A DNA stretch of 64,000 nt, taken from UBA1205 sp045598105. Lineage in GTDB: Bacteria; Bacteroidota; Bacteroidia; Bacteroidales; WCHB1-69. Position 1 is the first letter of the stretch. Each line of letters begins with the position of its first letter. Made by a program: the position numbers and the translations under genes. Under the pieces are notes generated by a model. It did not search any database. It saw only the letters and a program-made list of their open reading frames with translations, and was not told where the DNA came from. Shown piece by piece: positions 7,095 to 15,438 of this stretch. The stretch lies in NCBI GenBank assembly GCA_045598105.1, contig JAZLLK010000037.1:37760-101759 (forward strand). The letters run 5' to 3'.

Positions 7095-9689
7095 TTACCA
7101 ATTGTCATCCAGTTCCAAATCAGATTGTTTTTTTGTGCTGTTCAATTCCTTATTGGTAGGGGGGGCGGGGGTAGCGGAAGTGGTGCCGGCAGCGGCATCC
7201 TTCTTGGCTTTTTCCTGCTGTATTTCAAGCTTTTGCTCTTCCCATTTTCGTTTCATATTACGGTGTGAGGAATTGGAATCCCATTTAAATACGGGTTTGT
7301 CCAAATTGCCTCCTGCCACCAAAAACAGGGTGGCTTTGCCGGTATTGTCATCTATTACCTCCCCAAAATCTTCGCGGTTGCGTTGGTTTGCACGTGCTTT
7401 TTTGCTAAGCAGCTCTCCCAATGATAATTGTATATGATAATCTATATCGTTATCAAAGGTGTGGGTGCCACCTATGGCCAAATTCAGCACATTGTTCCTA
7501 ATAGCTATTTGCGGTATGGTAATGGTGCGGTTGGCCACGGATATTTGAGTGGATAGTGTTTCAAATTGTATGTTGTTCAGTTCATTAATAGATATGAATT
7601 TGGACAAACTTTCCAAGGCTTTAAAGTTGATAAGTTTGCCGTTTTCTATTTTTAGGGCTATGGAGGCCGCTATGCTGTTTTGTATTAAATCCATATTGTT
7701 TTGCAGGGTAGCGTTGATTTGTGCGGAGCAGTCGGCGGTACCTTGCAGGTTTTTGTAGGTGAGCGACTGCTGACCAAAGTTATTGGTAGCGTAGAACAGC
7801 TTTTCTATGTTGATATGTTTCAGGTAGGTATTGCATTGTATGCCAAATTGTTTGTCGCCCAATGGGCGGAGGGTACAGTTGGCTTCCATTTTACCGTCAA
7901 AGGTGTTAATTTCAAATTGTTGTAAGCTCAGCGTGCCCTTATTCAGCAGCACGCGGCCGTAGGTTTTTCCGGCTTCAAATTTTTGGTAGGTGAATGATGC
8001 GGCATTGAATGCCAAATCCATATAGATATGTTTGGGCAGTGCAAGCTGCATGGAGGTGCTTTTTTCTTTTTTGCTGTCAGCCTTGTGGTTATTGGTTTTA
8101 AGGAATTCGTCCAATGAGAAGTTTTCGGTATTAAGGTTGGCTATCAGCCTAAGGTCTTCATTGCTATCCAGCAAATAGGGAAACAGGTTTTCTATGCGAC
8201 CGTTCAGTTCAAGGGTGTTGTTTTGTATGGTTGTTTGTAAATGTTTGGCATATATAATGTGGTCCTGCATACTCACTTCACCCGACAGGTTGTTCAGGGT
8301 GTAGTCGCTATCTTTCAGCTGTAGGGTGGCATGTGCAAAGCTGACGGTACCTTGCATAAAGCTTTGGTTTAAATCGTGTACTGTAATATGCTCTATATCT
8401 GCAAACTTATGTTTAAACAAAATCTTAATTTCCGCATCGCCGTCGGCATAGTGTATATAGTTGGCAGGCATAAAATTCTGCCAATCGTTCAACTGCAGGG
8501 TGGCTTCGGCGTTTATGTTTATTTGGGGCTGTTTCAGCCCTTCCATATCGGCTTGGGCGGTAATATATCCTTTATTCAGGCGGGCGGTAAGGGTGCTAAT
8601 ATTCACTGCAAGGCTGTGGTTAATATCGGCGGTGTGCAGTTGGCAGGTGCCTTTCATACTAATATCATCCATGCTCACATGTGTTTGGGTATTGGCTATT
8701 TTTCCTTTTTGCAGTTGGTATTGGGCATGCAGGTGCATATCGCTTTTTTTGTCCAGCAGTCCGTCCACTTTTACGCTACAGGTAAGCTGTCCGTCGGGGG
8801 AGAACATGCTCATTTTTTGCTGCAGGCTGTCGGGGAGTATGGTCGTCAGGTTTTTAATAGAGGCTTCGTTGGTGCCGGCCTGCAGGTGCAGGCGGAAATA
8901 TTCATCTTCCTTTTTTAGTTGCAAACCGAGCGTAAAATGCAGAAAATCAAACTTAAAATCACCTTTAGAAAAAGAATATTCTTCCGTATCGGTATTGATA
9001 TGCATAGTGGTGCTCAGTTCTACATTTTGGCGGGCGAGCAGCCGGGTATGGTTCACGTGAATGGTGTCTATGAGCAGGTTCCCTTTAATGTCGGCATGGA
9101 ATACGGCGGTGTCAAAATCGCCTTTGGCCTGTATTTTTTTAGCAAACACTTGCACATTCACCTGTGAGGGCATGTCATGGTAGCACACGTCCACCTGTTG
9201 CAGCAGTATGGTGTTAAGGGCTATTTTGAACCGGCTATCCGACACGGTATCCTCATGTATGAATATGTCCCAATTGGCTTTGCCTTTGGCGTTTACCGCC
9301 AAAAAAAGGCGGGCATGTGCTATTTCTACCTTACGCAGAGTGTAGTTGCCGCTTATAATGTCAGGCAAATTACACTGCAGATATACTTTTTGAGCTTCCA
9401 GCAGGTTTTGGGTGCCGCAGGCAGCCTGTACTGTTATATTATTTACCTCCAGTGAGGCACAAGGGAATCGCTTAATAAGTGAAAACGACACCTTTTCATG
9501 ACTGATATCCACGGTGGTGTAGTCGTATATTTTATGTAGAAACAAATCGGCTATTTTATCCTCAAAGGTAAAAGCTATGACAGTGAGTATAAGTATAATA
9601 GCTACCATAACGGCCATAGTTATGCCCAAAATTCTGCCACAAATTTTCCATTTGCTTTTTTTTATGCTACCCAAAGTTGCTGTTGTCAT
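7095..9689 (-). CDS. AsmA-like inner-membrane/periplasmic protein
   Basis: An 864-residue protein with one N-terminal membrane helix (about residues 13-37), followed by a long beta-rich repetitive region and an AsmA-type C-terminal region near residues 650-790 (IENGKLINFKALESLSKFISINELNNIQFETLSTQ split across strands). The extreme C-terminus is a charged, low-complexity tail rich in Lys, Ala, Pro and Thr (about residues 815-864). AsmA-family proteins are inner-membrane-anchored, with the bulk in the periplasm; in Gram-negatives they are linked to outer-membrane lipid or protein homeostasis and some form lipid-transfer bridges. The gene stands alone and is bracketed by interspersed repeats at both ends. 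The family is clear and the exact role is inferred. Confidence 0.85.
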   Translation of the reverse strand: MTTATLGSIKKSKWKICGRILGITMAVMVAIILILTVIAFTFEDKIADLFLHKIYDYTTVDISHEKVSFSLIKRFPCASLEVNNITVQAACGTQNLLEAQKVYLQCNLPDIISGNYTLRKVEIAHARLFLAVNAKGKANWDIFIHEDTVSDSRFKIALNTILLQQVDVCYHDMPSQVNVQVFAKKIQAKGDFDTAVFHADIKGNLLIDTIHVNHTRLLARQNVELSTTMHINTDTEEYSFSKGDFKFDFLHFTLGLQLKKEDEYFRLHLQAGTNEASIKNLTTILPDSLQQKMSMFSPDGQLTCSVKVDGLLDKKSDMHLHAQYQLQKGKIANTQTHVSMDDISMKGTCQLHTADINHSLAVNISTLTARLNKGYITAQADMEGLKQPQININAEATLQLNDWQNFMPANYIHYADGDAEIKILFKHKFADIEHITVHDLNQSFMQGTVSFAHATLQLKDSDYTLNNLSGEVSMQDHIIYAKHLQTTIQNNTLELNGRIENLFPYLLDSNEDLRLIANLNTENFSLDEFLKTNNHKADSKKEKSTSMQLALPKHIYMDLAFNAASFTYQKFEAGKTYGRVLLNKGTLSLQQFEINTFDGKMEANCTLRPLGDKQFGIQCNTYLKHINIEKLFYATNNFGQQSLTYKNLQGTADCSAQINATLQNNMDLIQNSIAASIALKIENGKLINFKALESLSKFISINELNNIQFETLSTQISVANRTITIPQIAIRNNVLNLAIGGTHTFDNDIDYHIQLSLGELLSKKARANQRNREDFGEVIDDNTGKATLFLVAGGNLDKPVFKWDSNSSHRNMKRKWEEQKLEIQQEKAKKDAAAGTTSATPAPPTNKELNSTKKQSDLELDDNW

Positions 9690-9710
9690 GTATTTGCTGT
9701 ATTAGTACAG

Positions 9711-9718
9711 CAAAAATA
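9711..9718 (-). promoter_or_regulatory. -7 box (TATTTTTG) for the AsmA-like gene
   Basis: TAnnTTTG match on the minus strand, 21 bases upstream of the ATG at 9689. Confidence 0.5.
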
Positions 9719-9803
9719 GTAAAAAATGATGTATAAGGTGACATGGTTTTAAAAAAAAATACGCACTTTATTTTGTTCATTAAATGTAGATGCCCATGTA
9801 GGC

Positions 9804-10073
9804 ACAGCGTATGCGGGGAAAATATTAAATTAAAGAAAAACTTTGGACGGAAGGCGTTGCTTATGCAACGGGAAGCCTGCTGCAAGGCAAATTTTCCTTG
9901 TAAGCCGCAAGCTTGCAGACAAAATTTCCCTTTTGCATGCTTATTGCCTCCCTTCCGCCCCTAAAAAAAACGCCACTTTCAGTGGCGAGAAAACTACTTT
10001 AATACACGTTATGTCTATGATAATAAATTATATACCATACCATTATTGAGAAAAAAAACGGGGGCTGATCCCG
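9804..10073 (+). repeat. Palindromic interspersed element, copy F2 (plus orientation, long form)
   Basis: Starts at CAGCGTATGCGGGG. Contains AATTAAAGAAAAAC, the outer stem GGACGGAAGG / CCTTCCGCCC, an inner hairpin-rich module, a perfect CGCCACT-TTC-AGTGGCG hairpin, and ends with GAGAAAAAAAACGGGGG and CCCG. Same architecture as F3 with several substitutions, so it is an older or independently evolving copy. Confidence 0.85.
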
Positions 10074-10099
10074 TAATACGCCACATTATTGTTATGTTG

Positions 10100-10200
10100 A
10101 TATATTTATAAATAATTATGTTTAAATATGTTATAAATAAATTTTGTCAAATAGTGTCGATTTTTTTAATGTTATAAAAATCAACTATTTTAATAGTAAA
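10100..10200 (+). repeat. AT-rich interspersed element with TTGTCA-N5-TGTCGA core, copy D1
   Basis: Core at 10144-10160, preceded by ATTTATAAATAA and TTATAAATAAATT and followed by TTAATGTTATAAAAATCAAC. The same order of segments recurs near 32870 and 40388. Confidence 0.65.
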
Positions 10201-10260
10201 TTTATAGTTCAATCTATTAATCAAAGGAATATCGTAATCATAGCATTATTCATATCTATT

Positions 10261-10602
10261 TACTTTCTTTGTCTTTCATACAAAGAAAGTAACAAAGAAT
10301 TTTGCGATTAAGCTTTATACCAAGCAAGCCGAAGGTTTGTTTGGTTAAAGCGGAGCAAAATCACCGAAGGTAAAAATCACCGCGGAACCTCCATGCCTAA
10401 AAATGAAGCATTTTTTTGCTAAACCGCTGATGCTGCTTTTCTTATGGTAAGTATTTACCATACTTTATATATTTATTCATACTTCAATAAAATCTTTTTC
10501 TATTCCCGTCGCAGCCGACATCGGTTCTTAACGCAAAAAATACATTATTTTCTATGGCATTCCGCTTATGCGGGTAGGTAGCCCTCTGTAAGAGGGCTTT
10601 AG
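10261..10602 (+). repeat. Interspersed element C1 (CAAAGAAAGTAAC type) with an internal insertion
   Basis: Contains TACTTTCTTTG...CAAAGAAAGTA (hairpin), ACAAAGAATTTTGCGATTAA, CAAGCCGAAGGTTTG, AAAGCGGAGCAAAATCACCG, and after an interruption TTATGCGGGTAGGTAGCCCT...AGAGGGCTTTAGG. The copy at 25879-26041, in the other orientation, has the same parts without the interruption, so bases 10384-10565 look inserted here or deleted there. Confidence 0.75.
10384..10565 (+). mobile_element. 182-bp insertion-like segment inside repeat C1
   Basis: Flanked by a direct CCGC repeat (10380-10383 and 10562-10565), which is single in copy C2. The ends are partly inverted: GCGGAA...TGCC at the left, GGCATTCCGC at the right. 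No ORF of note. It holds an AAAAATG-AAG-CATTTTT hairpin and a CAGCCGACATCGGTT segment similar to bases near 43850. It may be a tiny non-autonomous element, or C2 may have lost it through recombination between the CCGC copies. Confidence 0.35.
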
Positions 10603-10651
10603 GTACACGTTATACCATATTTTAATTGTTATACCTACTCAATAATGGAAC

Positions 10652-10945
10652 TCCGTCAATGTTTTTTTCTTGTGTATTACCTGTAAAACGCTTAATATTC
10701 ATCGGTTATAGTAATGTAGAAATGGTTTTCTCGTTCTTTAGGGCGTGTTTTCTCGGGACGGGGTGCAGGTGAAGCAGGAGACCAAATGAAAAGTTTTGTC
10801 TGCAACCTATGGTTGCAAGTAAAAAATCTTCGTTGGGCTCATATGTCGCTGCAAGCGACAAGTAACCCGTCCCGTGTTTTTCTTTTTTTTAAAAATTTCT
10901 GCTATACCATTAAAAGGCGGTAATCCTGTAGGCACAGCGTATGCG
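10652..10945 (-). repeat. Palindromic interspersed element, copy R2 (minus orientation, long form)
   Basis: Minus-strand counterpart of F2. It shows GGTTTTCTCG and GCGTGTTTTCTCGGGACGGG at one side, TAACCCGTCCCGTGTTTTTC at the other, and an inner hairpin CTGCAACCTATGGTTGCAAG. It ends at CAGCGTATGCGG (10934-10945). The outer arms GGGACGGG / CCCGTCCC still pair although the inner sequence is quite different from R1 and R3. Confidence 0.8.
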
Positions 10946-11125
10946 GTAATACCGTTTATTAACATTGCAATATGGTTGCAATGTTGGAATAATATCACGT
11001 AAAAAAACGTATGCGGAAACGCATTTTTTATCCTTCCTGCAATGAAGCAGTGGATAAGCCTTTTTTTAACTTATTTTGTAGAAAAAAATGTGATAAAAAA
11101 CGCCTGATGTCTCGTTTTTTTTTAG

Positions 11126-11133
11126 TATTTTTG
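11126..11133 (+). promoter_or_regulatory. -7 box (TATTTTTG) for pckA
   Basis: TAnnTTTG match 34 bases upstream of the pckA ATG, within a very T-rich stretch, so less certain than other boxes here. Confidence 0.4.
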
Positions 11134-11167
11134 TTTTTTTTGGTAAAACATATAAAAGAATAATACA

Positions 11168-12781
11168 ATGACATTAGATTTAACACGTTACGGAATTGAA
11201 GGAGTGGAGGAAATTTACCACAATTTATCCTATGAAGAGTTATACAAGCATGAAACCAATCCTCAATTGGAAGGTTATGAAGTAGGTGAGCTCACTAATT
11301 TAGGTGCAGTAAATGTGAATACCGGCATATTCACAGGTCGTTCTCCTAAAGATAAATATATAGTAAGAGATGCCAACACCGAAAATACCGTATGGTGGGC
11401 AGGTGCTAATCGTAAAGGCTCTGATAACAAGCCTATTAGTCCGGAAGTGTGGGAAAGCCTGTTGGCCAACAGCTGCAAGCAGCTCAGTCACAAAAAACTG
11501 TATGTAATGGATGCCTATTGCGGTGCTAATAAGGATACCCGCTTGAAAATAAGAGTAATATGTGAAGTGGCATGGCAGGCACATTTTGTAAAGAATATGT
11601 TCATACGTCCCACCGAAGAAGAGTTGAAGGACTTTGAGCCTGATTTTGTTATGTTAAATGCTTGTAAAACAGTTAATCCTAACTGGAAAGAACAAAACCT
11701 GAATAGTGAAGTATATGTTGCCTTCAATATTACCGATCGCATGGCAGTAGTAGGCGGCACATGGTATGGCGGTGAAATAAAGAAGGGATTTTTCTCCATT
11801 ATGAACTATTTCCTGCCTTTAAGAGGTATGGCCAGTATGCACTGCTCAGCCAATCAGGCACATGATGGCAGTACAGCCTTGTTTTTCGGTTTGTCGGGCA
11901 CAGGTAAAACCACCTTATCGGCCGATCCTCGCCGTTTGCTCATAGGTGATGACGAACATGGTTGGGACGATGAAGGTATTTTCAACTATGAAGGTGGCTG
12001 CTATGCCAAATGTATTAACCTCAGCAAAGAGCAGGAACCTGATATATACAATGCCATACGTAGAGATGCATTATTAGAGAATGTGGTAATAAAAGAGGAC
12101 AAAACTCCCGATTTTACCAGCGATGCACGTACCGAAAATACCCGGGTATCCTATCCTATATACCACATTAACAATATAGTAAAGCCTGTATCTAAGGGTA
12201 CACATCCTAAGGAAATTATATTCCTGTCGGCCGATGCCTTTGGCGTACTGCCTGCTGTAGCCCGCTTATCGGAAGAGCAAATGATGTATTATTTCCTCAG
12301 CGGTTACACCGCCAAATTAGCCGGTACCGAGCGCGGTATTAAGGAGCCTGTTCCTACTTTCTCATCCGCCTTTGGTGCACCTTTCTTATTGTTACACCCT
12401 ACGGTGTATGCCGGTGAATTGCGTAAAAAAATGCAACTTCACGGCTCATCAGCTTATTTGGTGAATACCGGATGGGTAGGCGGTGCTTACGGAGTAGGCA
12501 GCCGTATAAGCCTTAAGGCTACCCGTGCCATTATAGATGCCATACACGATGGCAGCATTAACGACTGTGAATATGAAGAGCTGAAGCCTTTTGGCCTTAT
12601 GATACCCCAAGCATTGAAAGGTGTGGACAGCCAATTGCTTAATCCCCGCAACATGTGGGCTGACAAGGCTGCCTATGACAAGCAGGCTACCGCATTGGCA
12701 CAGGCCTTCATTAAGAATTTTGAAAACTTCACCGATAACGAAGACGGCAAACGTTTGGTTAACTTCGGTCCCCAATTATAG
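11168..12781 (+). CDS. pckA: Phosphoenolpyruvate carboxykinase (ATP)
   Basis: Interconverts oxaloacetate + ATP and PEP + CO2 + ADP. In anaerobic Bacteroidota the enzyme commonly runs in the carboxylating direction on the fumarate/succinate route. The kinase-1a/P-loop is GLSGTGKTTLSADP, followed by the metal-binding IGDDEHGWDDEGIFNYEGGCYAK segment written here in two overlapping parts (GDDEHGWDD, NYEGGCYAK). The N-terminal NTGIFTGRSPKDKYIV matches the substrate-binding arginine motif of ATP-type enzymes. Length 537 aa is typical. The downstream acyltransferase begins 6 bases after the stop, so read-through transcription is likely. Identification is certain. Confidence 0.98.
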   Translation: MTLDLTRYGIEGVEEIYHNLSYEELYKHETNPQLEGYEVGELTNLGAVNVNTGIFTGRSPKDKYIVRDANTENTVWWAGANRKGSDNKPISPEVWESLLANSCKQLSHKKLYVMDAYCGANKDTRLKIRVICEVAWQAHFVKNMFIRPTEEELKDFEPDFVMLNACKTVNPNWKEQNLNSEVYVAFNITDRMAVVGGTWYGGEIKKGFFSIMNYFLPLRGMASMHCSANQAHDGSTALFFGLSGTGKTTLSADPRRLLIGDDEHGWDDEGIFNYEGGCYAKCINLSKEQEPDIYNAIRRDALLENVVIKEDKTPDFTSDARTENTRVSYPIYHINNIVKPVSKGTHPKEIIFLSADAFGVLPAVARLSEEQMMYYFLSGYTAKLAGTERGIKEPVPTFSSAFGAPFLLLHPTVYAGELRKKMQLHGSSAYLVNTGWVGGAYGVGSRISLKATRAIIDAIHDGSINDCEYEELKPFGLMIPQALKGVDSQLLNPRNMWADKAAYDKQATALAQAFIKNFENFTDNEDGKRLVNFGPQL

Positions 12782-12787
12782 TGGTCC

Positions 12788-13696
12788 ATGCTGACACGTA
12801 TTGCCATATATTGTTTACTATATCCGCTCTCGCTGTTGCCGCTTAGGGTGTTATATGCTTTTTCGGCCTTAATACAATGGGTGGTATGTGATGTGTGCGG
12901 TTATAGAAAACAAGTGGTGAAACTCAATCTACGCAATTCCTTCCCCGACTACCCGGAGAGGGAATTGCTTTTGATAGAAAAGCAGTATTACCGTCACCTG
13001 TGCGACCTGGTAGTAGAGGGGGTGAAGGAGCTCACCCTTAGCCGTAAGCAGGTAATGAAACGTTACCGCTGCATTAATCCGGAAGTGGCCGATAAGTATT
13101 TTGCCGAAGGCAAAAGCGTGATATTGCTCTCTTCACATTATAATAACTGGGAGTGGATGGTGCTGTCACTGGATATGCATTTTAAGGCCCACGGCGTGGG
13201 CGTGGGCAAGGCCAATAGCAATAAAGACTTTGAAACCCTTATCAATAAAGCCCGCACCCGCTATGGCACCGAGGTGGTATTTGCCGATAGGGTGCGAACC
13301 GTGGTGGAGCAGTATGAGCTGCAACATACCCCCTGCGTGTACATGATGCTCAGCGACCAAAGTCCTGCCAATGTACGCAAAGCCCATATTACCACCTTCC
13401 TGCATCAGCCGTCGGCTATGATATATGGCGGTGAATATTTTGCCCGCAAATATGATATGCCCGTGCTGTACTATGCCGTACACAAAGTAAAACGCGGCTA
13501 TTATGAGTTTACCCTGGAGCCTGTGTGCGAGCATGCCTCCGAGCTGGAAAACGGAGCAGTGGTGGAGCACTATGTGCATCTGCTACAGCATGATATACGC
13601 CAAGCCCCCCAATACTGGCTGTGGAGCCACCGCCGCTGGAAACGCCGCAAAGAAGTGGAGCAGGTAATGGAAGAAAAGAGTATGATGAATAAGTAA
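12788..13696 (+). CDS. Lysophospholipid/lipid A (LpxL/HtrB-type) acyltransferase
   Basis: A 302-residue protein of the bacterial lipid A acyltransferase family. An N-terminal hydrophobic segment (about residues 5-35) anchors it to the inner membrane. The catalytic HX4D/E-type motif is LLSSHYNNWEWM (His-x4-Glu, around residues 118-129), followed later by MLSDQSP and WLWSHRRWKRR near the C-terminus, all typical of LpxL-like enzymes. Known members transfer a secondary fatty acyl chain to Kdo2-lipid IVA. It directly follows pckA with a 6-base gap. A second acyltransferase is not present in the window, so the position acylated cannot be deduced. Confidence 0.9.
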   Translation: MLTRIAIYCLLYPLSLLPLRVLYAFSALIQWVVCDVCGYRKQVVKLNLRNSFPDYPERELLLIEKQYYRHLCDLVVEGVKELTLSRKQVMKRYRCINPEVADKYFAEGKSVILLSSHYNNWEWMVLSLDMHFKAHGVGVGKANSNKDFETLINKARTRYGTEVVFADRVRTVVEQYELQHTPCVYMMLSDQSPANVRKAHITTFLHQPSAMIYGGEYFARKYDMPVLYYAVHKVKRGYYEFTLEPVCEHASELENGAVVEHYVHLLQHDIRQAPQYWLWSHRRWKRRKEVEQVMEEKSMMNK

Positions 13697-13744
13697 ATAG
13701 TTGTGTTAAATTGTATTAACATGAATATATACTAAAATAAGATA

Positions 13745-13780
13745 TAAGTGTATAAAAAGTAACGTATTTTGATACACTTA
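13745..13780. promoter_or_regulatory. Inverted repeat upstream of the restriction-modification cassette
   Basis: Perfect 9-bp arms TAAGTGTAT (13745-13753) and ATACACTTA (13772-13780) separated by 18 bp, 22 bases before the methyltransferase start. It could be an operator for self-regulation, or a weak terminator for the preceding gene. No -7 consensus box is visible here. Confidence 0.4.
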
Positions 13781-13801
13781 CCGGTATGAAATGATAATAA
13801 G

Positions 13802-15430
13802 ATGGACAGATTAACACCTGAGCAAAGGCACAGGAATATGCAAGCCGTAAAAGGTAAAAATTCAAAAATAGAACTGATACTCGGACGGCAATTGTGGAAT
13901 AAAGGTTACAGGTATAGGAAAAATGATAAAACCGTATTCGGGAAACCTGATTTCACGTTTAAAAAGTACAAAATCGCCATATTTTGTGATGGTGAGTTTT
14001 GGCATGGAAAAGATTGGAATATACGTAAAAATGATATTCAATCCAACCGGGAATTTTGGTATAAAAAAATAGAGGGAAACATAGAAAGAGACAAAAAAGT
14101 AAACCGGACTTTAAAAGAACAAGGTTGGACAGTTATAAGATTTTGGGAAACAGACATTAAAAAAAACATAGATTTGTGTATGAGCAGCATTGAAAAAAAA
14201 ATAAATAAACATCAAAATATGAAAGAATCGGTCAATATAAAAACTGAAAAGACAATTGAACCCGTTTCCCGACCTGTCACAAACAATGATATGGCGATAA
14301 TAACGCACTATCTGTACCATAGAAAATCAAAATTTAAAAAAACATATATGGACGCTATCACTTTATTAAACAATTTACACGAAAACGAAAGAACTTCTTT
14401 GGAAGCTCTATTGTTCGGTGTGCCGTTTCCGCAACCGGCAAAACCGAAATTCACTTTTATTGACCTGTTTGCGGGAATAGGCGGTTTTAGAATCGCCATG
14501 CAAAATCTGGGAGGTAAATGTGTGTATTCTTCCGAATGGGATACACAGGCTCAAAAGACTTATATGACTAATTTTGGGGAAGTTCCGTTCGGTGATATTA
14601 CACAAGAAACCACAAAACAACATATTCCTGATGATTTTGATGTCTTATGTGCAGGGTTTCCATGTCAGGCATTTTCTTTGGCAGGAAAACGAAAGGGCTT
14701 TGAAGAAACCAGAGGAACCCTGTTTTTTGATGTTGCCGAAATTATACGTCGCAAACGCCCTAAAGCATTCTTCCTTGAAAATGTAAAAGGACTGAAAATA
14801 CATGACAAAGGAAAAACACTGGAAACCATACTTAACGTATTAAGAAATGATTTGGATTACTATGTGCCGGAGCCGCAAATAGTTAATGCCATGAATTTCG
14901 GTGTTCCGCAACACAGGGAAAGAATATACATAGTCGGATTCAGAAAAGATATGAATGTCAATTCGTTTACGTATCCCGTACCGACAGATACCACCAAACG
15001 CTTTATAGATATACGTGAGGAAAACGAAGTGTCGGTAAAATATTATTTATCCACACAATATATACAAACACTCATTAATCATAAAAAGAGACACGAAAGC
15101 AAAGGTCACGGATTCGGATACGAAATAGTACCTGATGACGGTGTAGCTAACGCTATTGTGGTAGGAGGAATGGGAAGAGAAAGGAATATAGTTATAGATA
15201 AACGTTTAACCGATTTTACACCTGTTACCAAAATAAAAGGAGAAGTAAATCATGACGGTTGGAGACGAATGACCCCAAGAGAGTGGGCCAGGTTACAGGG
15301 TTTTCCCGATGAATTTATCATTCCCGTAGCTGACGTATCGGCGTACAAACAATTCGGCAACAGTGTTGCAGTGCCGGCCATACAGGCAACAGCTAAAGAG
15401 ATATTAAAAAGAATACTTAAAAATAAATAA
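13802..15430 (+). CDS. Fusion of Vsr mismatch endonuclease and C5-cytosine DNA methyltransferase
   Basis: Residues 1-140 are a very-short-patch-repair (Vsr) nuclease: start RLTPEQRHRNMQAVKGKNSKIE, given here as RLTPEQRHRNMQ and VKGKNSKIE; the catalytic-site GKPDFTF; and FCDGEFWHGKDW. Residues 215-540 are a C5 methyltransferase with motif I FIDLFAGIGGF, motif IV GFPCQAFS (catalytic Cys288), motif VI FFLENVKGL, motif VIII QHRERIYIVGF and motif X YKQFGNSVAVPA. The methylase protects the site cut by the endonuclease next door; Vsr nicks T:G mismatches left by deamination of 5-methylcytosine. The two activities are usually separate genes, so the fusion is notable. Codon use (AGA/AGG for Arg, AAA-rich) differs from flanking genes, which use CGT/CGC, indicating acquisition by transfer. 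The HpaII-like neighbour suggests a CCGG target. Confidence 0.93.
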   Translation: MDRLTPEQRHRNMQAVKGKNSKIELILGRQLWNKGYRYRKNDKTVFGKPDFTFKKYKIAIFCDGEFWHGKDWNIRKNDIQSNREFWYKKIEGNIERDKKVNRTLKEQGWTVIRFWETDIKKNIDLCMSSIEKKINKHQNMKESVNIKTEKTIEPVSRPVTNNDMAIITHYLYHRKSKFKKTYMDAITLLNNLHENERTSLEALLFGVPFPQPAKPKFTFIDLFAGIGGFRIAMQNLGGKCVYSSEWDTQAQKTYMTNFGEVPFGDITQETTKQHIPDDFDVLCAGFPCQAFSLAGKRKGFEETRGTLFFDVAEIIRRKRPKAFFLENVKGLKIHDKGKTLETILNVLRNDLDYYVPEPQIVNAMNFGVPQHRERIYIVGFRKDMNVNSFTYPVPTDTTKRFIDIREENEVSVKYYLSTQYIQTLINHKKRHESKGHGFGYEIVPDDGVANAIVVGGMGRERNIVIDKRLTDFTPVTKIKGEVNHDGWRRMTPREWARLQGFPDEFIIPVADVSAYKQFGNSVAVPAIQATAKEILKRILKNK

Positions 15431-15438
15431 CAGCTATT

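Noticed and set aside
8376..9167. Long plus-strand ORFs (180 and 199 codons) antisense to the AsmA-like gene
   Set aside because: They mirror the codon structure of the clear minus-strand gene, lack recognisable motifs and have no promoter or start context.
9743..10049. Two plus-strand ORFs of 68-73 codons
   Set aside because: They lie across repeat copy F2 and are not conserved in the matching copies F1 and F3.
10807..10998. Minus-strand 63-codon ORF, and a similar one at 26183-26434
   Set aside because: Both fall in palindromic repeat copies R2 and R3; the reading frame is not shared between copies.
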